From NCBI GenBank assembly GCA_903835065.1, contig CAILLO010000018.1:1-43128 (forward strand): 43,128 nt of DNA. Direction: 5' to 3'. A model generated the notes under the pieces. It did not search any database. It saw only the letters and a program-made list of their open reading frames with translations, and was not told where the DNA came from. Position numbers and translations under genes: made by a program. Shown here in pieces: positions 23,127 to 30,958 of the stretch; the first letter of the stretch is position 1; every line of letters starts with the position of its first letter. The DNA is from an uncultured Eubacteriales bacterium. Lineage in GTDB: Bacteria; Bacillota; Clostridia; Saccharofermentanales; UBA5734.

Positions 23127-24491
23127 ATGAGGTCCAGCGTCTCCCGCATCGACATCACGCCGCCGGTCGGATTCCCGATCGGCGGCAACGTCCGCGCGGA
23201 CAACCTCGCGCGCGGCACCCACGACCCGCTCTACTGCACGGTCCTGCTGCTGTCGGACGGGGTCCGGCGGGCCTGCCTGCTGGGCTTCGACCTGCTGGGG
23301 CTCCACCTCGATGCGTGCCGGCTCATCCGCCGGAAGGTGGCCGGCCGCGCCGGGCTTGACGCCTCCGAGGTCCTGGTGTCCGCGACCCACACGCATTCGG
23401 GTCCGGACGTGCTGGACTTCTTCAAGGAGGGCGTCGACCCGCGTGCGACGGCGTACCTCGAGGAGGTCGCGGGGCGGGTGGCCGAGGAGGTCGCGCGCAT
23501 GCAGGACCGCCTCGAGGAGACGGCCTTCGAGATCGCGCGGACCGAGGCGACCGACCTCTCCTTCAACCGACGCATCCCGGTGCAGGGCGGCCAGGTCCGG
23601 ATGAACTGGGAACGTCCGTCGGCGGACGAGACCGCGGGTCCCCCCGGCCCGATCGACCCGGAGCTGCTCGTCCTCGTCCTCCGGGGTGCCTCCGGGGCGC
23701 CCCGCGCCCTGCTCGTGAACTTCGCGCTGCACCCCGCGGTGCTGGTCGGCGAGCGATGGCTCTGGTCCCGCGACTACATCCACTTCCTGGAGCGCAGGCT
23801 GCGACGGGAGCCGGGACTCGACGTGCCGGTCTACTTCGCGAACGGCGCCGAAGGGAATGTCAACCACCTCGACTTCCGGAACCCCGGCCGCTCCACCGGC
23901 TTCGAGGAAGCCGAGCGCGTCGGGACGCGGCTCGCCGAGCACGTGCTCCGGGCCCTGCGGTCGCCCGAACCCCTTGCCCCGCTCCACCTCGACGTGCGGT
24001 CGGCCACGGTCCGGCTGCCGCGCCGGGCCATCTCACCGCAGGAGCTGGCGGCGGCGCGCGGACTGCTCGCGCGTTCGACCGGGGCGCCCGCCTCGCTCGT
24101 CGACGGCGTCCCCGACGAGGTCTTCGCGTCGCAGGTCGTCGCGATGGCCCGCGGATCCGAGACGGCCGTGGAGACCGACCTGCAGGCGATCTCCCTGTCG
24201 CCCGGCTTCGCGATCGCGACGTTGCCCGGCGAGGCCTTCGTGGAGTTCGGACTGGCGGTCAGGCAGCGGTCGAAGTTCGCGCGCACCATGGTCTTCGGAC
24301 TCACGGACGACTGCATCGGCTACATCCCCACGTCACGGGCCTTCCGGGAAGGCGGCTACGAGATCCGGTCGGCCTCGTCCAGCCGGCTCGCTCCCGAGGC
24401 GGGCCAGCAGCTCGTGGAGGAGGTCCTTCACTTGCTGGACCACCGTCGCGGGTCGCCCGTCGGCCGTTCCGGTTGCTTCGACCTGCCATGA
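23127..24491 (+). CDS. Neutral/alkaline ceramidase-like hydrolase
   Basis: A 454-residue protein resembling the N-terminal catalytic domain of neutral ceramidases but without a signal peptide. Features are the opening SRIDITPPVGFPIGGNVRAD, GTHDPLYCTVLLL, the zinc-binding pair in VSATHTHSGPD (His88/His90), NFALHPAVLVGE with another histidine, and FANGAEGNVNHLD. The late C-terminal immunoglobulin-like domain of true ceramidases is lacking. Members found in bacterial sugar clusters have unknown substrates; an amide or N-acyl bond is likely. It starts 12 bases after the aminotransferase. Together they could release and then process an amino-sugar or amino-cyclitol; that is inference. Confidence 0.85.
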   Translation: MRSSVSRIDITPPVGFPIGGNVRADNLARGTHDPLYCTVLLLSDGVRRACLLGFDLLGLHLDACRLIRRKVAGRAGLDASEVLVSATHTHSGPDVLDFFKEGVDPRATAYLEEVAGRVAEEVARMQDRLEETAFEIARTEATDLSFNRRIPVQGGQVRMNWERPSADETAGPPGPIDPELLVLVLRGASGAPRALLVNFALHPAVLVGERWLWSRDYIHFLERRLRREPGLDVPVYFANGAEGNVNHLDFRNPGRSTGFEEAERVGTRLAEHVLRALRSPEPLAPLHLDVRSATVRLPRRAISPQELAAARGLLARSTGAPASLVDGVPDEVFASQVVAMARGSETAVETDLQAISLSPGFAIATLPGEAFVEFGLAVRQRSKFARTMVFGLTDDCIGYIPTSRAFREGGYEIRSASSSRLAPEAGQQLVEEVLHLLDHRRGSPVGRSGCFDLP

Positions 24492-24501
24492 AGACTACAA
24501 T
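24473..24501 (+). promoter_or_regulatory. Candidate promoter of the 67-residue membrane protein
   Basis: TTGCTT at 24473-24478, 17 bases, TACAAT at 24496-24501, all within the end of the ceramidase-like gene and its stop. The predicted start point coincides with the ATG at 24508, so the message would be leaderless. Confidence 0.4.
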
Positions 24502-24507
24502 CCGGCT

Positions 24508-24711
24508 ATGGGACAAATCGCCCTGCTCCCGAGGCGCAGACCCGGCATCCTGACCTGTGTCGCCGCAGGCCTTCTCCTGCTTTCCTTCGTCCTGCCGCCG
24601 ACGATGCGGGTCGTGACGGTCGTCGCCGCGCTCGCGGTCCCCCGGGTCGCGGCGCTGGTCTCCCAGGCGGTCGCGTTCGCCTCGTACCGCGTCCCGACCC
24701 CGCCCTACTGA
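24508..24711 (+). CDS. 67-residue hydrophobic protein of unknown function
   Basis: A short frame between the ceramidase-like and flavoenzyme genes, leaving 16 and 18 bases on either side. After a basic N terminus (MGQIALLPRRRPG) come two hydrophobic stretches, LTCVAAGLLLLSFVL and VVTVVAALAVPRVAALVSQA, so one or two membrane helices are likely. Third codon positions are mostly G or C, as in the neighbouring genes. There is no SD. A -10-like TACAAT six bases before the ATG would allow a leaderless transcript. I recognise no family. It could be a small membrane subunit or chaperone for the pathway, or a chance frame. Confidence 0.45.
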   Translation: MGQIALLPRRRPGILTCVAAGLLLLSFVLPPTMRVVTVVAALAVPRVAALVSQAVAFASYRVPTPPY

Positions 24712-24729
24712 AACCCATAGGAGGTTCCC

Positions 24730-27015
24730 GTGAGTGACAAGTCGACCCGATTCAGGACCGACCCGGACGTCCAGCGGCTCGTCGACGGCTACGGCAGTTG
24801 GGTGACGGACGCACCGGAAAAGGGCGCGGCCCGCATGACCCAGGCGCTGTGGCCCTATGATTCGATGTTCTCGCCCGTCCGCATCAACCGGCTGACGCTG
24901 AAGAACCGTCTGGTGATGGCCCCGATGGGCAACATCGACATGTGCGAGGAGACCGGACGGCCGAACGACAAGATGGTCCAGTACTTCCTCGAGCGCGCCA
25001 GGGGCGGCGTCGGGCTGATCACGACGGGCCTGGTCCCGATCTGCCACGGCGTCGACCCCACGGTCACCGAAGCGGACCATCTCTCGTACTTCCCGCGCAT
25101 CGACCGCACGCGCACCGTGTTCTCGGGCTGGCGCGACCTCGCGCAGGGCGTCCACGCCTACGGCAGCCGCATCTTCGTCCAGCTCACCCCGGGTCTCGGC
25201 CGCGTGGGCAACCCCCAGTGCCTGATCAACGACCTGAAGTTCCCCGTCTCCGCCTCGTTCAACCCGAACTTCTACATCTCTGCGGTGCCCTGCGTGCGCA
25301 TCTCCGACCGCAAGCTGCGGCGCATCGTGAAGAACGCCGGCCAGGCCGCCGCCGATGCAAAGGCGGCGGGACTCGACGGCGTGTACCTGCACGGGCACGA
25401 GGGATATCTGCTCGAGCAGCTCGCGAACCCTGCCTTCAACCGCCGGGTGCTGGGGCGCTACGCCGACCCGAAGGCCTTCGGCGTCGACCTCGTGAAGAAG
25501 ATCCGCGCGCGCGCCGGCGCCGATTTCCCGATCATGTACCGCATCGACCTCTCGCTCGCCCTCAACGAGACCTACGGCGAGGAAGGCATGAAGGTCGCGG
25601 CGCTGCGGAAGTTCACGAACGGCCGCACGGTCGCGGATTCGCTCGCCTACATGGAGGAGCTCGTCAAGGCCGGCGTGGACCTGTTCGACGTCGACCTCGG
25701 CTGCTACGACGACTGGTGGCTGCCGCACCCGCCGGCCGGCATGCCCGCCGGCTGCTTCCTCGACATGGCCGCGGCCGCGCGTGCGCACTTCGCAGCGAAG
25801 GGCGTCCGCTCCAACGCCGGTCAGCCCGTGCCGGTCGTGGCGGTCGGCAAGCTGGGCTATCCGGACGTCGCCGAGCAGGCGCTGCGCGACGGAAAGTGCG
25901 ACATGGTCATGCTCGGCCGCCCGCTGCTGGCCGACCCCGAGTGGCCCGAGAAGGCCTACGCGGGCCGCGTTTCGGACATCCGTCCCTGCATCGGCTGCCA
26001 GGAGGGCTGCATCAACGAGTTCGTGAACGGCGGTCACCCGCAGTGCGCCGTCAACCCGCGCACGGCGTTCGAGCACCTGCTCCCGGCCGTCCCCCCGCCC
26101 GCCGCTTCGTCCCGCCGGATCGCCGTCGTCGGCGCCGGCCCCGCGGGCGTGGTCTTCGCCGTCACGGCCGCCCGCCGCGGCCATTCGGTCGACCTGTTCG
26201 AGAAGAGCGGCAGGATCGGCGGCCGGCTCGTGCCGGGCGGCGTTCCGAAGATCAAGTTCGACATCGAGAACTACCGCCTCTACCTCGAGCGCGAGGTCGA
26301 GAAGTCGGCGCAGTCCGGCCGCCTGCACCTGCACCTCGGGGAGGCCGTCGACGCCGAGGGGCTGAAGAAGGCCGGCTACGACATGCTCGTGCTCGCCGTC
26401 GGCACGCGCGAGACCCCGCCGCCGATCCCCGGCCTGGCCGATGCGAAGTCCGTGCAGGCGACCGCGCTGCTCTCCGACCCGACGCTGCTGGGGGGCGCGA
26501 AGAAGGTCGTGGTCGTGGGCGGCGGCGTCGTCGGCTGCGAGTGCGCCTACTGGCTCAAGTACGAGAAGGGCGTCGACGTCGACGTCGTCGAGATGCTGCC
26601 CTACCTCTGCTACGGCGCCTGCACCGCCAACCGCGGGCATCTGCTGCATTACATGGAACGGGGCGGCATCCGCGCCTTCAACCTCGCCACGGTGACCCGG
26701 GTCGAGACCGGCCGGGTCCACGTGACGCGCAACGTCTCGAAGCACGCGCCGGACCCATACAACACGTGGCAGCCGATCCTGCCCGAGAACATCGAGAATC
26801 CGCTCGCGCCCAAACTGGGCAGGGAGACGCGGCAGGAAGTCCTCGAAGCCGACCTCGTCGTGGTCGCGACCGGCGGCCGGGCGGACGACGCGGTCTTCCT
26901 CGAGGCCCAGCGCATCCACGCCGCGCCGGAGGTCCACTCCATCGGCGACGGCTTCCAGGCCGGCAAGGTCCACGAAGCCACGCGCGCCGCATATCTGCTC
27001 GCGCTCGACGCATAG
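24730..27015 (+). CDS. Fe-S flavoenzyme of the 2,4-dienoyl-CoA reductase / enoate reductase type
   Basis: 761 residues, starting at a GTG with a perfect SD (AGGAGG). Three modules: an FMN-binding old-yellow-enzyme barrel (about residues 45-400; FSPVRINRLTLKNRLVMAPM), a [4Fe-4S] site in CIGCQEGCINEF (Cys420, Cys423, Cys427) plus Cys439, and a flavin/nucleotide domain with RIAVVGAGPAGVVFA (from about 463) and a second motif KVVVVGGGVVGCECAYWL (near 595). Relatives (FadH, enoate reductase, trimethylamine dehydrogenase, BaiC/BaiH) pass electrons from NAD(P)H via FAD and Fe-S to FMN and reduce a conjugated C=C bond, or run the reverse. The AcnX dehydratase genes start 11 bases downstream and would make just such an unsaturated acid. 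Confidence 0.93.
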   Translation: MSDKSTRFRTDPDVQRLVDGYGSWVTDAPEKGAARMTQALWPYDSMFSPVRINRLTLKNRLVMAPMGNIDMCEETGRPNDKMVQYFLERARGGVGLITTGLVPICHGVDPTVTEADHLSYFPRIDRTRTVFSGWRDLAQGVHAYGSRIFVQLTPGLGRVGNPQCLINDLKFPVSASFNPNFYISAVPCVRISDRKLRRIVKNAGQAAADAKAAGLDGVYLHGHEGYLLEQLANPAFNRRVLGRYADPKAFGVDLVKKIRARAGADFPIMYRIDLSLALNETYGEEGMKVAALRKFTNGRTVADSLAYMEELVKAGVDLFDVDLGCYDDWWLPHPPAGMPAGCFLDMAAAARAHFAAKGVRSNAGQPVPVVAVGKLGYPDVAEQALRDGKCDMVMLGRPLLADPEWPEKAYAGRVSDIRPCIGCQEGCINEFVNGGHPQCAVNPRTAFEHLLPAVPPPAASSRRIAVVGAGPAGVVFAVTAARRGHSVDLFEKSGRIGGRLVPGGVPKIKFDIENYRLYLEREVEKSAQSGRLHLHLGEAVDAEGLKKAGYDMLVLAVGTRETPPPIPGLADAKSVQATALLSDPTLLGGAKKVVVVGGGVVGCECAYWLKYEKGVDVDVVEMLPYLCYGACTANRGHLLHYMERGGIRAFNLATVTRVETGRVHVTRNVSKHAPDPYNTWQPILPENIENPLAPKLGRETRQEVLEADLVVVATGGRADDAVFLEAQRIHAAPEVHSIGDGFQAGKVHEATRAAYLLALDA

Positions 27016-27026
27016 GAGGTGCCCGC

Positions 27027-28310
27027 ATGGAACCGAGGATGACGCTCACCCCAGAGCAGCGGGGGATCCTGGACGGGGAGAAGGGCGAGACGCTCGCGAA
27101 GGTCATGAAAACGCTGGTGATGTACGGCGAGACGTTCGGAGCGGAGCGGATGGTCCCGGTCACGGGCGAGCACGGGCATCTGGTCACGAGCTTCGGCCTG
27201 TCGGTCATGAAGCCGCTGTACGCCCTGATGGACCAGCTGATCGCGGCCGGCGCCGTCTCGAAGCGGACGTTCACCGTCGACCCGCGCCCCATGGACCCGA
27301 ACGTGCCGGCGAACCTCCTCCAGACCGTCTTCTTCAAGGTCATGTACAGCCAGCAGGCCGCGTACGAGGCGCAGCTCGGCAGGCTCGGCCTCCTGGGCGA
27401 CGACGCCTACACGTGCGCCTGCTACCAGGACGAGGTCGGCAACATCCCGAAGCCGGGCGACGTCCTGAGCTGGGCCGAGAGCAGCGCCGTCGTCTACGCG
27501 AACAGCGTGCTCGGTGCCCGCTGCAACCGCAATTCCGGCATCCTCGAACTGTTCGGCGGCATCCTGGGGTTCGTGCCCGAGTTCGGGCTGCTGACGGACG
27601 AGGGCCGCAGGGCGTCGTGGGTCGTCGAAGTGCGGACGTCGGAAAAGCCGGAGGCGCAACTGCTCGGCAGCGCGATCGGCATGCAGGTCCAGGAGTCCGT
27701 GCCCTATATCGAGGGGCTGTCCGCGTTCCTCGGCACGGAACTGGACGAGGCGAACCGGGCCTTCCTCAAGGACATGGGGGCGGCGACCGCCAGCAACGGC
27801 GCGGTCGGCCTCTACCACGTCGACGGCCTGACGCCGGAGGCGAAGGCGCTCGGCACGTCGCTGGTGCGCCCCGACGCGAAGGTCTACGTCGTCGACGACG
27901 CCGAGCTGCGGCGCGTGAAGGCCAGCTACCCCGACCTCTGGAAGAAGCCGGACGCCAGGCCGAAGCTGTGCTTCGTCGGCTGCCCCCACCTCTCCCGCGC
28001 GCAGCTGGACGAATGGACCGGACGCCTCGAGGCAGCGCTCTCGGCTGCCGGCCGCAGGAAGGTCGCCGTCCCCACGGTGTTCACGGCCGCGCCCGCCGTA
28101 CTCGCGCGCTTCCGGGAGACGCCGGCGGCGGCGCGCCTGGCTGCGATGGGCGTCGTCCTCTCCTCGATCTGCCCGCTGATGTACATGAACAACCCGATGT
28201 GCCACGACCTGCCCGTCCTCACCAACTCCAACAAGCTGCGCACGTACTCCACGAGCCGCTACGCCACGGACGCGGAGATCCTCGCGGCTCTTTCGAAGGG
28301 AGGGCGCTGA
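27027..28310 (+). CDS. Aconitase X catalytic (large) subunit
   Basis: A 427-residue protein of the DUF521/AcnX family. It opens with LTPEQRGILDGEKGETLAKV, shows the VPVTGEHGHLVTSFG region, the active-site and cluster motifs CACYQDEVGNIPKPGD, FVGCPHLSRAQLDEW, ICPLMYMNNPMCHDLPVL and the end TNSNKLRTYSTSRY. AcnX enzymes are Fe-S hydro-lyases. Characterised members dehydrate cis-3-hydroxy-L-proline in bacteria or phosphomevalonate in archaea. Here the small swivelling domain is a separate gene one base downstream. The SD AGGAGGTGCCC is strong. No proline-racemase or hydroxyproline genes and no mevalonate genes lie nearby, so the substrate is probably something else. Confidence 0.92.
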   Translation: MEPRMTLTPEQRGILDGEKGETLAKVMKTLVMYGETFGAERMVPVTGEHGHLVTSFGLSVMKPLYALMDQLIAAGAVSKRTFTVDPRPMDPNVPANLLQTVFFKVMYSQQAAYEAQLGRLGLLGDDAYTCACYQDEVGNIPKPGDVLSWAESSAVVYANSVLGARCNRNSGILELFGGILGFVPEFGLLTDEGRRASWVVEVRTSEKPEAQLLGSAIGMQVQESVPYIEGLSAFLGTELDEANRAFLKDMGAATASNGAVGLYHVDGLTPEAKALGTSLVRPDAKVYVVDDAELRRVKASYPDLWKKPDARPKLCFVGCPHLSRAQLDEWTGRLEAALSAAGRRKVAVPTVFTAAPAVLARFRETPAAARLAAMGVVLSSICPLMYMNNPMCHDLPVLTNSNKLRTYSTSRYATDAEILAALSKGGR

Positions 28311-28311
28311 C

Positions 28312-28758
28312 ATGAAGACGTTCCACGGACGCCCCGTCGTGCCCGGTTCCGCGCGAGCCGAGGCGCTGGTCTCGCACGGCGGCGTCAACACGCTCGCGAG
28401 CTTCCAGAAGGCGCTGCTCATGAGCGACAGGAAGGCCCCCTGCTCCGACGCGAACAACCCCGACCTCTACGGGAAGCCCATGGCCCGCAAGGCGCTGTGC
28501 CTGCCACGGACCATCGGGTCGACGACCGGCGGGCTGGTCCTCTACTGCGCGACCGCGCTGCATTCCCAGCCGGCCTGCCTGCTCTTCTCGGAGCCGATCG
28601 ACAGCCTCGCCGCCGCCGGCGCGATCCTGTCCGAGGTCTGGGTGGACGGCGAGTCGATGCCGACCGTCGATGGGCTCGGCGAGGAGTTCCTCACCTACGT
28701 GAAGTCCGGGATGACCCTCGTCGTCGCGCCCGACGGCACGGTCACGGTGGAGGATTGA
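28312..28758 (+). CDS. Aconitase X swivelling (small) subunit
   Basis: 148 residues of the DUF126 family. The start FHGRPVVPGSARAEALVSHG and the loop LPRTIGSTTGGLVLYC (around Ser70) mark the phosphohistidine-like swivel domain that closes over the active site of the large subunit. In many AcnX small subunits this loop is PSGRGSxSGS; the form here (RTIGSTTGG) is a subfamily variant and may reflect another substrate. It begins one base after the large-subunit stop, with GGGAGGGCG as SD, and is followed 4 bases later by the Nif3-like gene. Confidence 0.9.
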   Translation: MKTFHGRPVVPGSARAEALVSHGGVNTLASFQKALLMSDRKAPCSDANNPDLYGKPMARKALCLPRTIGSTTGGLVLYCATALHSQPACLLFSEPIDSLAAAGAILSEVWVDGESMPTVDGLGEEFLTYVKSGMTLVVAPDGTVTVED

Positions 28759-28762
28759 ACCC

Positions 28763-29575
28763 ATGAAGGTCTGCGACGTCGTCGACTTCCTGTCCGGCCT
28801 GTCCGGCCCCGTCCGCCCCGACACGTGCGACACGCTCAAGGCCGGGAGCCTTGACCACGAGGTGCACGGTATCGCGGTCACGTTCATGGCGACCGTCGAG
28901 GTGATCGAGAAGGCCGCCGCCCTGGGCGCGGACCTGATCGTCACGCACGAGCCGACCTTCTACGAGCACACGGACCATCCCGCGTGGCGCGACGGCTCCG
29001 AGGTGGCCCGCCGCAAGCAGGATCTGATCGACCGCCACGGAATCTCGATCTGGCGCGACCACGACCACGCCCACGCGTCGAAGCCCGACGCGCTCTACCG
29101 CGGCCTGCTGACCGAACTCGGCTGGTGGGGGAAGGTCGTGCCGGCCGGCGGAGGCCCGGATCTTGCGCCGATCGTGGTGGATCTCGGCGGCCAGCCGCTC
29201 GCCGAGGTCGTCGAGCACGTGAAACGCGTGCTGGGCATGCACGCGGTGCGGATCGTCGGCGACCCGAACGTGCGCTGCCATCGGGTCGGAATCGCCTTCG
29301 GCGGCGGGTCGATCGACTTCGGATCGCAGCTCGCGCCCTGGATCGAGGCCAACGACATCGACCTGCTGATCTGCGGCGACATCATCGAATGGACCGTCGT
29401 CCCCTATGTCCGGGACGCGGCGCGGCTGGGCTTCGGCCGGGCGCTGCTGGTCGTCGGCCACGGCCGCTCCGAGGAACCCGGCATGACCGACGTCGTCCGC
29501 GAACTCGCGTCGCACTTCGGCGATTCCGTCCCCGTGATGCTGGTCGAGGCGGGCGAGCCGTTCCTTTACTTCTAG
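28763..29575 (+). CDS. Nif3/YbgI-family metal-binding protein
   Basis: 270 residues with the features of the NIF3-like dinuclear-metal family: AALGADLIVTHEPTFYEHTD (family form ADLIITHHPxxF), the IWRDHDHAHA metal segment, and the final GHGRSEEPGMTDVVRE (family form GHxxtExxg). Function in the family is unsettled; proposals include GTP cyclohydrolase-like and metal-chaperone roles. Unlike housekeeping Nif3 genes, which sit beside trmK or dnaG, this one is tightly packed (4-base gap) behind the AcnX genes. The histidine pattern departs from the housekeeping one (THEPTFY for THHPLIF). I infer a hydrolase or lactonase-like role in the pathway, with low confidence. Confidence 0.8.
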   Translation: MKVCDVVDFLSGLSGPVRPDTCDTLKAGSLDHEVHGIAVTFMATVEVIEKAAALGADLIVTHEPTFYEHTDHPAWRDGSEVARRKQDLIDRHGISIWRDHDHAHASKPDALYRGLLTELGWWGKVVPAGGGPDLAPIVVDLGGQPLAEVVEHVKRVLGMHAVRIVGDPNVRCHRVGIAFGGGSIDFGSQLAPWIEANDIDLLICGDIIEWTVVPYVRDAARLGFGRALLVVGHGRSEEPGMTDVVRELASHFGDSVPVMLVEAGEPFLYF

Positions 29576-29664
29576 GAGTCCGTCCGGGGTCCGGCACCCG
29601 GCCTGTCGCATCCGCTCGCGTTCGCCGTCGCGCCCGCGAATCGAACGCCCTATAGGAGGTCCTC

Positions 29665-30954
29665 ATGGATCCGATCAATGTCCTCGTCGCCCTCGGCGGC
29701 GGCCCGTCCCCCGTCATCAACAGCTCGCTGCTCGGCGTCGTGCACGGCTGGCGCGGGCATCCCGACCGGTTCGGCGCGCTGTTCGCGGCGCGGCACGGCA
29801 TCGAGGGCCTCCTCCAGGAGGAGCTCGTCGATCTCGGCGGCCAGGACCCGGCGGAACTGGAACGGCTCGCGCACACGCCTGCCTCGGGCGCGGTCGGCAC
29901 GTGCCGCTACAAGCTGGGCGCCGGCCGCGAGGAGGACTTCGACCGCATCCTCGAGGTACTGCAGGCACACGGCATCGGCTTCTTCTTCTATATCGGCGGC
30001 AACGACTCCATGGATACGGCCGACAAGGTCTCCCGCCTCGCGCGGGCCCGGGGCTACCCGCTCGTCGTGGCCGGCATCCCCAAGACCATCGACAACGACC
30101 TCGGCGACGAGGCGCGCACGATCATCGACCACACGCCCGGCTACGGCAGCGCCGCGCGCTATTGGGCCAGCCTCCTCCGGGACGTCGAGGAGGAGAACCG
30201 CGGCATGTACGTGTCGGAGCGCGTCGCCGTGCTGCAGGCGATGGGCCGGAAGTCCGGCTTCCTGACCGCGGCCGCCCGCCTCTCCGACCCGCACCGCACG
30301 ACGCCCCTCCAGCTCTACTTCGCCGAGTCGCACCATACGCTCGATTCGCTTGCGGCCAACGTCGACCGCGAACTTCGGCGCAGCGGTCGCTGCATCGTCG
30401 TCGTCAACGAGGGGTTCGACGTGGGCGGCCTCGGCGAGGCCCGCGACGGCTTCGGACACGTCGAGTACGGAGCCAGCCGGACGACGGCGGCCCAGGTCGT
30501 GGTCAACCACCTGAACTCCCTGAAGTTCCCGGTGCGCGGCGTCACGTCGGGGCAGGTACCCGGCGTCCTGCAGCGCTCGACGTCCCTGTGCCGATCGACG
30601 GTCGACGCCCGGGAGGCGCACGACGTCGCGGTTTTCGCCGTGGAGACGGCCCTCGAGGAGGGCACGGGCTACATGGCGACGATCCTGCGCGAGCCCGGCG
30701 AACGCTACCGTCCGATCTACCGGAAGGTCGCGCTGGACGTCGTCGCGAATTCCGAGCGGCACCTGCCGGAGGAATGGATCGCGCCGGACGGCATCGACGT
30801 CACGGACGAATTCGTGCGGTACGCGACGCCGCTCCTCGGAGACGGCTTCGCGGAGATCCCCGTCGAGGACGGTCTCCAGCGGTTCGCGCGGCTCGACGTG
30901 ACGTGCGTGCCGAAGCGGACGGGGACGTATGTGCCCGTCGGCATGAGGGACTAG
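29665..30954 (+). CDS. Pyrophosphate-dependent 6-phosphofructokinase
   Basis: 429 residues. The P-loop-like start GGGPSPVINSSLLGVVHGW, YIGGNDSMDTADKVSR (residues 109-124) and GIPKTIDNDLGD (137-148) define the family. Asn-Asp in GGNDS, where ATP enzymes have GGDGS, and the lysine in PKTIDND are hallmarks of PPi use. MGRKSGFL binds the sugar phosphate. It catalyses reversible phosphorylation of fructose 6-phosphate (or sedoheptulose 7-phosphate) with PPi. SD AGGAGGTCC precedes ATG 29665 after an 89-base gap, so it may belong to the row in front or have its own promoter, though I see none. The gene ends 4 bases before the stop of the opposing gene. See also the dead pyrophosphatase at 9212-9434. 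Confidence 0.93.
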   Translation: MDPINVLVALGGGPSPVINSSLLGVVHGWRGHPDRFGALFAARHGIEGLLQEELVDLGGQDPAELERLAHTPASGAVGTCRYKLGAGREEDFDRILEVLQAHGIGFFFYIGGNDSMDTADKVSRLARARGYPLVVAGIPKTIDNDLGDEARTIIDHTPGYGSAARYWASLLRDVEEENRGMYVSERVAVLQAMGRKSGFLTAAARLSDPHRTTPLQLYFAESHHTLDSLAANVDRELRRSGRCIVVVNEGFDVGGLGEARDGFGHVEYGASRTTAAQVVVNHLNSLKFPVRGVTSGQVPGVLQRSTSLCRSTVDAREAHDVAVFAVETALEEGTGYMATILREPGERYRPIYRKVALDVVANSERHLPEEWIAPDGIDVTDEFVRYATPLLGDGFAEIPVEDGLQRFARLDVTCVPKRTGTYVPVGMRD

Positions 30955-30958
30955 GGAC

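Noticed and set aside
24942-27026. Plus-strand extension of the AcnX large-subunit frame far upstream
   Set aside because: The extension runs through the flavoenzyme gene in another frame and is Arg-rich nonsense; the ATG at 27027 with AGGAGG is the real start.
29576-29664. Possible promoter or terminator in the 89-base gap before PPi-PFK
   Set aside because: Only a short GC-rich inverted repeat without a T run and no acceptable -10/-35 pair; not strong enough to list.
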